Of a stretch of DNA of 64,000 bases, positions 61,635 to 64,000 are shown piece after piece. The stretch lies in NCBI RefSeq assembly GCF_000614545.1, contig NZ_BAKW01000001.1, positions 248,001 to 312,000 on the forward strand, written 5' to 3'. The notes under the pieces are model-generated. The model did no database searches and had not been told where the DNA came from. It saw only the letters and a program-made list of their open reading frames with translations. A program made the translations under genes and the position numbers. The stretch is from Asaia platycodi JCM 25414. GTDB lineage: Bacteria; Pseudomonadota; Alphaproteobacteria; Acetobacterales; Acetobacteraceae. Within the stretch, counting starts at the first letter, position 1. Each line of letters starts with the position of its first letter.

Positions 61635-62201
61635 TCAGCGTGAGACGAGGCTGGCGGCGATCTTGTCGGCCAGTTGTTCGAAAAGCTTTTGCAACAACGC
61701 GGCCTTGGCGGCGTCATCGGCAACACTGCCCTGAACGGTGACAGAGGCGCGACCCAGAAGCGGCGGACTGGCCTCGTTGAGCGGCAACTCGGTCCAGGAA
61801 GCGATCAGAGTAGCCCGACCCTGCTGGAGCATATCCATACGTTCGATGGTAATGCCGAGACGTGACTCAGGCGTGTCGATCGGTGGATAGGCGGTGATCA
61901 TGCGCTGGGGCCAATCCTGAGACAGGCGGGCCACGATGAGATCGGTCGCCGATTGCGACAGGCGGCTGGCCCAGCGCCCATTGCTGCTTCGGATCAGACG
62001 GCTGCCGTCGCGCACCAGAATATCCTGCGTATCGAGATAATCGGGCAGCGATACGCGTGGCACGTAAGTGACCGGCGCATTTTTCTGCGCAAGCGTGACG
62101 TCGCTGGCGGTCGGGGCAATCGTATAAAACTGGACGGGCGCTGAAGCGCAGCCCGAGAGCAGCCCCAGAGCGAGTGCGGAGAAAAGGGGGCGCAGGCTCA
62201 T
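61635..62201 (-). CDS. PqiC-like ABC-transport auxiliary lipoprotein
   Basis: An intact 188-residue lipoprotein. The signal ends with the lipobox LLSGC (MSLRPLFSALALGLLSGC), and the mature domain (VQFYTIAPTASDVTLAQKNA, PRVSLPDYLDTQDILVRDGS) fits the ABC_trans_aux (DUF330) family that includes PqiC. ...RSSNGRWASRLSQSATDLIV is the typical central part. It is anchored in the outer membrane in known systems and completes a lipid-transport bridge with the MCE protein. It overlaps mlaD by four bases. Confidence 0.85.
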   Translation of the reverse strand: MSLRPLFSALALGLLSGCASAPVQFYTIAPTASDVTLAQKNAPVTYVPRVSLPDYLDTQDILVRDGSRLIRSSNGRWASRLSQSATDLIVARLSQDWPQRMITAYPPIDTPESRLGITIERMDMLQQGRATLIASWTELPLNEASPPLLGRASVTVQGSVADDAAKAALLQKLFEQLADKIAASLVSR

Positions 62202-63160
62202 TGGCGGCGTCCTGTCAGCAGAAGTTGCGGGTTGCGTTCGACATCGTTGGCAAAGCCGCGCAGCGCGGCGGCGGCAGCAGCGATATCGCGGAGGCTCGAA
62301 TCCAGATTGGCGCGGTCGATCGAGCGCGGTGAGGTGATACCCTGGAGATTGGCCATGGTCTTGTTGGCCGTGGCCATCGTGTCACGGCTCGTCTGAAGGA
62401 GTGCGTGCAGTTCCTGACCGCGGGCCGAAAGCTGGTCGCTGCCTGTCGTCGTGAGACGGTCGACACTCTGTAACGTGCGCAGCAATTGTGGCTGCAAGGT
62501 CGTCAACATTTCATGGGCGGCATCGACCGTGGCGCGGCTATGATCCGATGTCTCTTGCAAGCTGTCTGCCAGTGCGGGAAGACGCTGGTCGAGTGTCTCG
62601 GCAAGGTGATGGATCACCGCAAGGGTCGAAGCGGCATCGTCGCTGATCTGACGCAGAGGCAGATGCGTCAGCGTGTTGGTTATGGCCTGGATAGAGGATT
62701 GCCGTGTCGGAATCTCGACTTCGCTTGTCAGTTCCGGGTGCAGGACAGCGGGCGTGCCGGGCGACACGTCGAGATCGATCTGCGAGGTGCCGGTCACAAA
62801 GCTCTTCAGATTGATCTCACCACGCAAGCCGTGTGCGACCAGTTCGCCCAACCCGGGCACATGGCCATGTTTTTCTCCGGCAACGAGAATATCGTTCTGG
62901 CGGATCGTGACATAGACTGGGATGAACGCTTCACGCGTTTTCGGGTCGTATTCGATGGCGATGCGATCGACCGCGCCGACCTGAACGCCCCGGAAGTTGA
63001 CTGGTGCTCCAACGGTCAGGCCGTTCGTCGACCCGCGGAAAATCAGGACAGCCCGCTCCGTATGGGTGAAGGGATGAAAATTACCGAAGAAGACGAAGGC
63101 ACTGACCATAAGGGCCATCCCTCCGAGAACGAACGCACCGACGAGCGCCTGTCTGTTCAT
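62198..63160 (-). CDS. mlaD: MlaD-type MCE-domain substrate-binding protein
   Basis: An intact 320-residue protein with one N-terminal membrane helix (LVGAFVLGGMALMVSAFVFF) and an MCE domain (FRGSTNGLTVGAPVNFRGVQ, VGAVDRIAIEYDPKTREAFI, GLRGEINLKSFVTGTSQIDL). The C-terminal 150 residues (helical, Ala/Leu-rich, LQETSDHSRATVDAAHEMLT) extend beyond E. coli MlaD, as in longer Mce/Pqi-like proteins. MCE hexamers form a tunnel for lipids across the periplasm. It lies between the ATPase and the lipoprotein, overlapping each by four bases. Confidence 0.9.
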   Translation of the reverse strand: MNRQALVGAFVLGGMALMVSAFVFFGNFHPFTHTERAVLIFRGSTNGLTVGAPVNFRGVQVGAVDRIAIEYDPKTREAFIPVYVTIRQNDILVAGEKHGHVPGLGELVAHGLRGEINLKSFVTGTSQIDLDVSPGTPAVLHPELTSEVEIPTRQSSIQAITNTLTHLPLRQISDDAASTLAVIHHLAETLDQRLPALADSLQETSDHSRATVDAAHEMLTTLQPQLLRTLQSVDRLTTTGSDQLSARGQELHALLQTSRDTMATANKTMANLQGITSPRSIDRANLDSSLRDIAAAAAALRGFANDVERNPQLLLTGRRQ

Positions 63161-63927
63161 GATGCGTTTCCTTCTTCGTTTCGTTGTCTGTTCATGAAGG
63201 CATGAACCTGAGGGTCGGTGCAGCGATCGCGCAGCTCGCGCGGAGAGCCGAAGGCGATGGGACGCTTGGTAATGGCATCGAGAAAAATCCCGTCATCTGC
63301 GATGCTGAACAGGCTAGGGAGTTCATGGCTCACGATCACGATGGTCGCGCCGAGCCCGTCACGCAGATTGAGGATCAGATCGTCCAGGCGTGCCGAGGTG
63401 ATGGGGTCGAGCCCTGCCGAAGGTTCGTCGAAAAACAGAATATCGGGGTCAAGTGCGAGCGCGCGGGCCAGCCCCGCACGCTTGCGCATGCCACCGCTGA
63501 TCTCGGCGGGGGCGAGGTCGATTGCGTCGAGCAGTCCGACCAGAGCGAGCTTGAGCTCGACCAGACGCCTGATGGCACGCGGGCCGAGACTGGTGAACAT
63601 CTGCAGCGGCAGGGCGACATTTTCGCCAACCGTCATGGAGCTCCAGAGCGCACCGCTCTGGAACAATACGCCAAAGCGGTGATTGATTTCGGTGCGCTGT
63701 GCATCGGTGCCCGCCCAGTAATTCTCGGTGCCGACGTGAAAACTACCCGTCGTGGGGCGCAGCAGGCCGATCATGCTTTTGAGAAGGGTCGATTTACCGC
63801 AACCCGATCCACCCATGACAGCAAAGATACTGCCACGTTTGACCGAGAGAGAGATGTCGGACTGGATCACTTTCGGGCCGAAAGCCAGGGTGACATCCTG
63901 CATGGTCATGATGGGTTCCTGCACCAT
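63157..63927 (-). CDS. mlaF: MlaF-type ABC transporter ATP-binding protein
   Basis: An intact 256-residue ATPase. Walker A is GGSGCGKST, the signature is EISGGMRKRAGLARALAL (the family form SGGMRKR), Walker B is ILFFDEPSAGLDP and the switch histidine is in IVIVSHELPSLF. This signature separates MlaF/Ttg2A-type lipid transporters from ordinary importers. It begins three bases after the permease stop and overlaps mlaD by four. Confidence 0.93.
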   Translation of the reverse strand: MVQEPIMTMQDVTLAFGPKVIQSDISLSVKRGSIFAVMGGSGCGKSTLLKSMIGLLRPTTGSFHVGTENYWAGTDAQRTEINHRFGVLFQSGALWSSMTVGENVALPLQMFTSLGPRAIRRLVELKLALVGLLDAIDLAPAEISGGMRKRAGLARALALDPDILFFDEPSAGLDPITSARLDDLILNLRDGLGATIVIVSHELPSLFSIADDGIFLDAITKRPIAFGSPRELRDRCTDPQVHAFMNRQRNEEGNAS

Positions 63928-63930
63928 GGC

Positions 63931-64000
63931 TCAGATCCCCACACTATTGGCAATGATGGCAAATATGGCATCAAGGGCGATGACGCCGACGATCCCGATC
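63931..64000 (-). CDS. mlaE: MlaE-type permease, C-terminal end (rest outside window)
   Basis: Only 22 codons are visible on the minus strand, reading IGIVGVIALDAIFAIIANSV then GI and a TGA at 63931-63933. This is the usual final helix of MlaE/YrbE permeases (...DA-x-F-A-x-x-x-N-x-x-G-I). The gene continues beyond the window in the direction opposite to transcription. It is immediately upstream of mlaF, giving the order mlaE-mlaF-mlaD-lipoprotein. Confidence 0.8.
   Translation of the reverse strand, partial: IGIVGVIALDAIFAIIANSVGI

Noticed and set aside
1-64000. Mobile elements, CRISPR arrays, prophage or rRNA/tRNA genes
   Set aside because: No transposase, integrase, repeat-spacer pattern or recognisable RNA gene was found on either strand by reading; small structured RNAs could still be missed without a covariance search.

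Overview
This window reads as a chromosomal segment of a GC-rich alphaproteobacterium, most likely an acetic acid bacterium (Acetobacteraceae). The assignment rests on gene content: a xylitol-dehydrogenase-type MDR enzyme without the structural zinc cysteines, several polyol and sugar dehydrogenases, a lactate dehydrogenase next to a pyruvate-oxidase-like enzyme, a Tat-secreted levanase, and an E-F-D-lipoprotein Mla-type lipid transporter. Genus cannot be fixed from sequence reading alone. No rRNA, tRNA, CRISPR array, transposase or phage gene was seen.

Layout. 1-2.8 kb: end of an MDR dehydrogenase, cbiD (cobalamin) and a slipin. 2.8-10.9 kb: a complete high-affinity potassium locus, kdpFABC-kdpD-kdpE, preceded by a 27-codon membrane ORF and a promoter with helically phased repeats. 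10.9-12.1 kb: an AT-rich island with an orphan beta-propeller gene. 12.1-17 kb: di-haem peroxidase, secreted acid phosphatase/phospholipase-C-like enzyme, a small protein and a DUF1963 protein. 17-27.9 kb: a translationally coupled sulfur-scavenging operon (SfnB-like oxidoreductase, NtaA-like monooxygenase, SsuD, FAD/NAD(P) protein, MFS transporter), followed by a TonB receptor and preceded by a divergent MocR regulator. 28-33 kb: four coupled glycosyltransferases. 33.3-44 kb: glgA-glgB-treZ-treY divergent from glgX, which together can make a branched alpha-glucan and convert it to trehalose. 44-48 kb: Lrp regulator, class V PLP enzyme, fluoride channel, levanase. 48-54 kb: TonB receptor, xylitol-dehydrogenase-like enzyme, AraC regulator, SDR. 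54-59.5 kb: TPP enzyme, FMN lactate dehydrogenase, SIS protein, catalase-family protein. 59.7-61.6 kb: phosphate porin behind a clear Pho box. 61.6-64 kb: Mla/Pqi-type lipid transporter, cut by the window end.

The most striking overall property is that about 27 genes, most of the large ones, are interrupted by single-base frameshifts (roughly 40 in 64 kb). Nearly all are one-base deletions, often in short homopolymers, while the protein sequence on both sides stays well conserved. This is best explained by sequencing or assembly error. I therefore give each gene its reconstructed full extent and describe where the frame breaks, rather than calling pseudogenes.

The best candidates for something new are the sulfur operon that lacks the usual ABC importer and flavin reductase, the four-glycosyltransferase operon of unknown product beside the glycogen/trehalose genes, and the kdp control region, where the ribosome-binding site of the first ORF lies inside a terminator hairpin.
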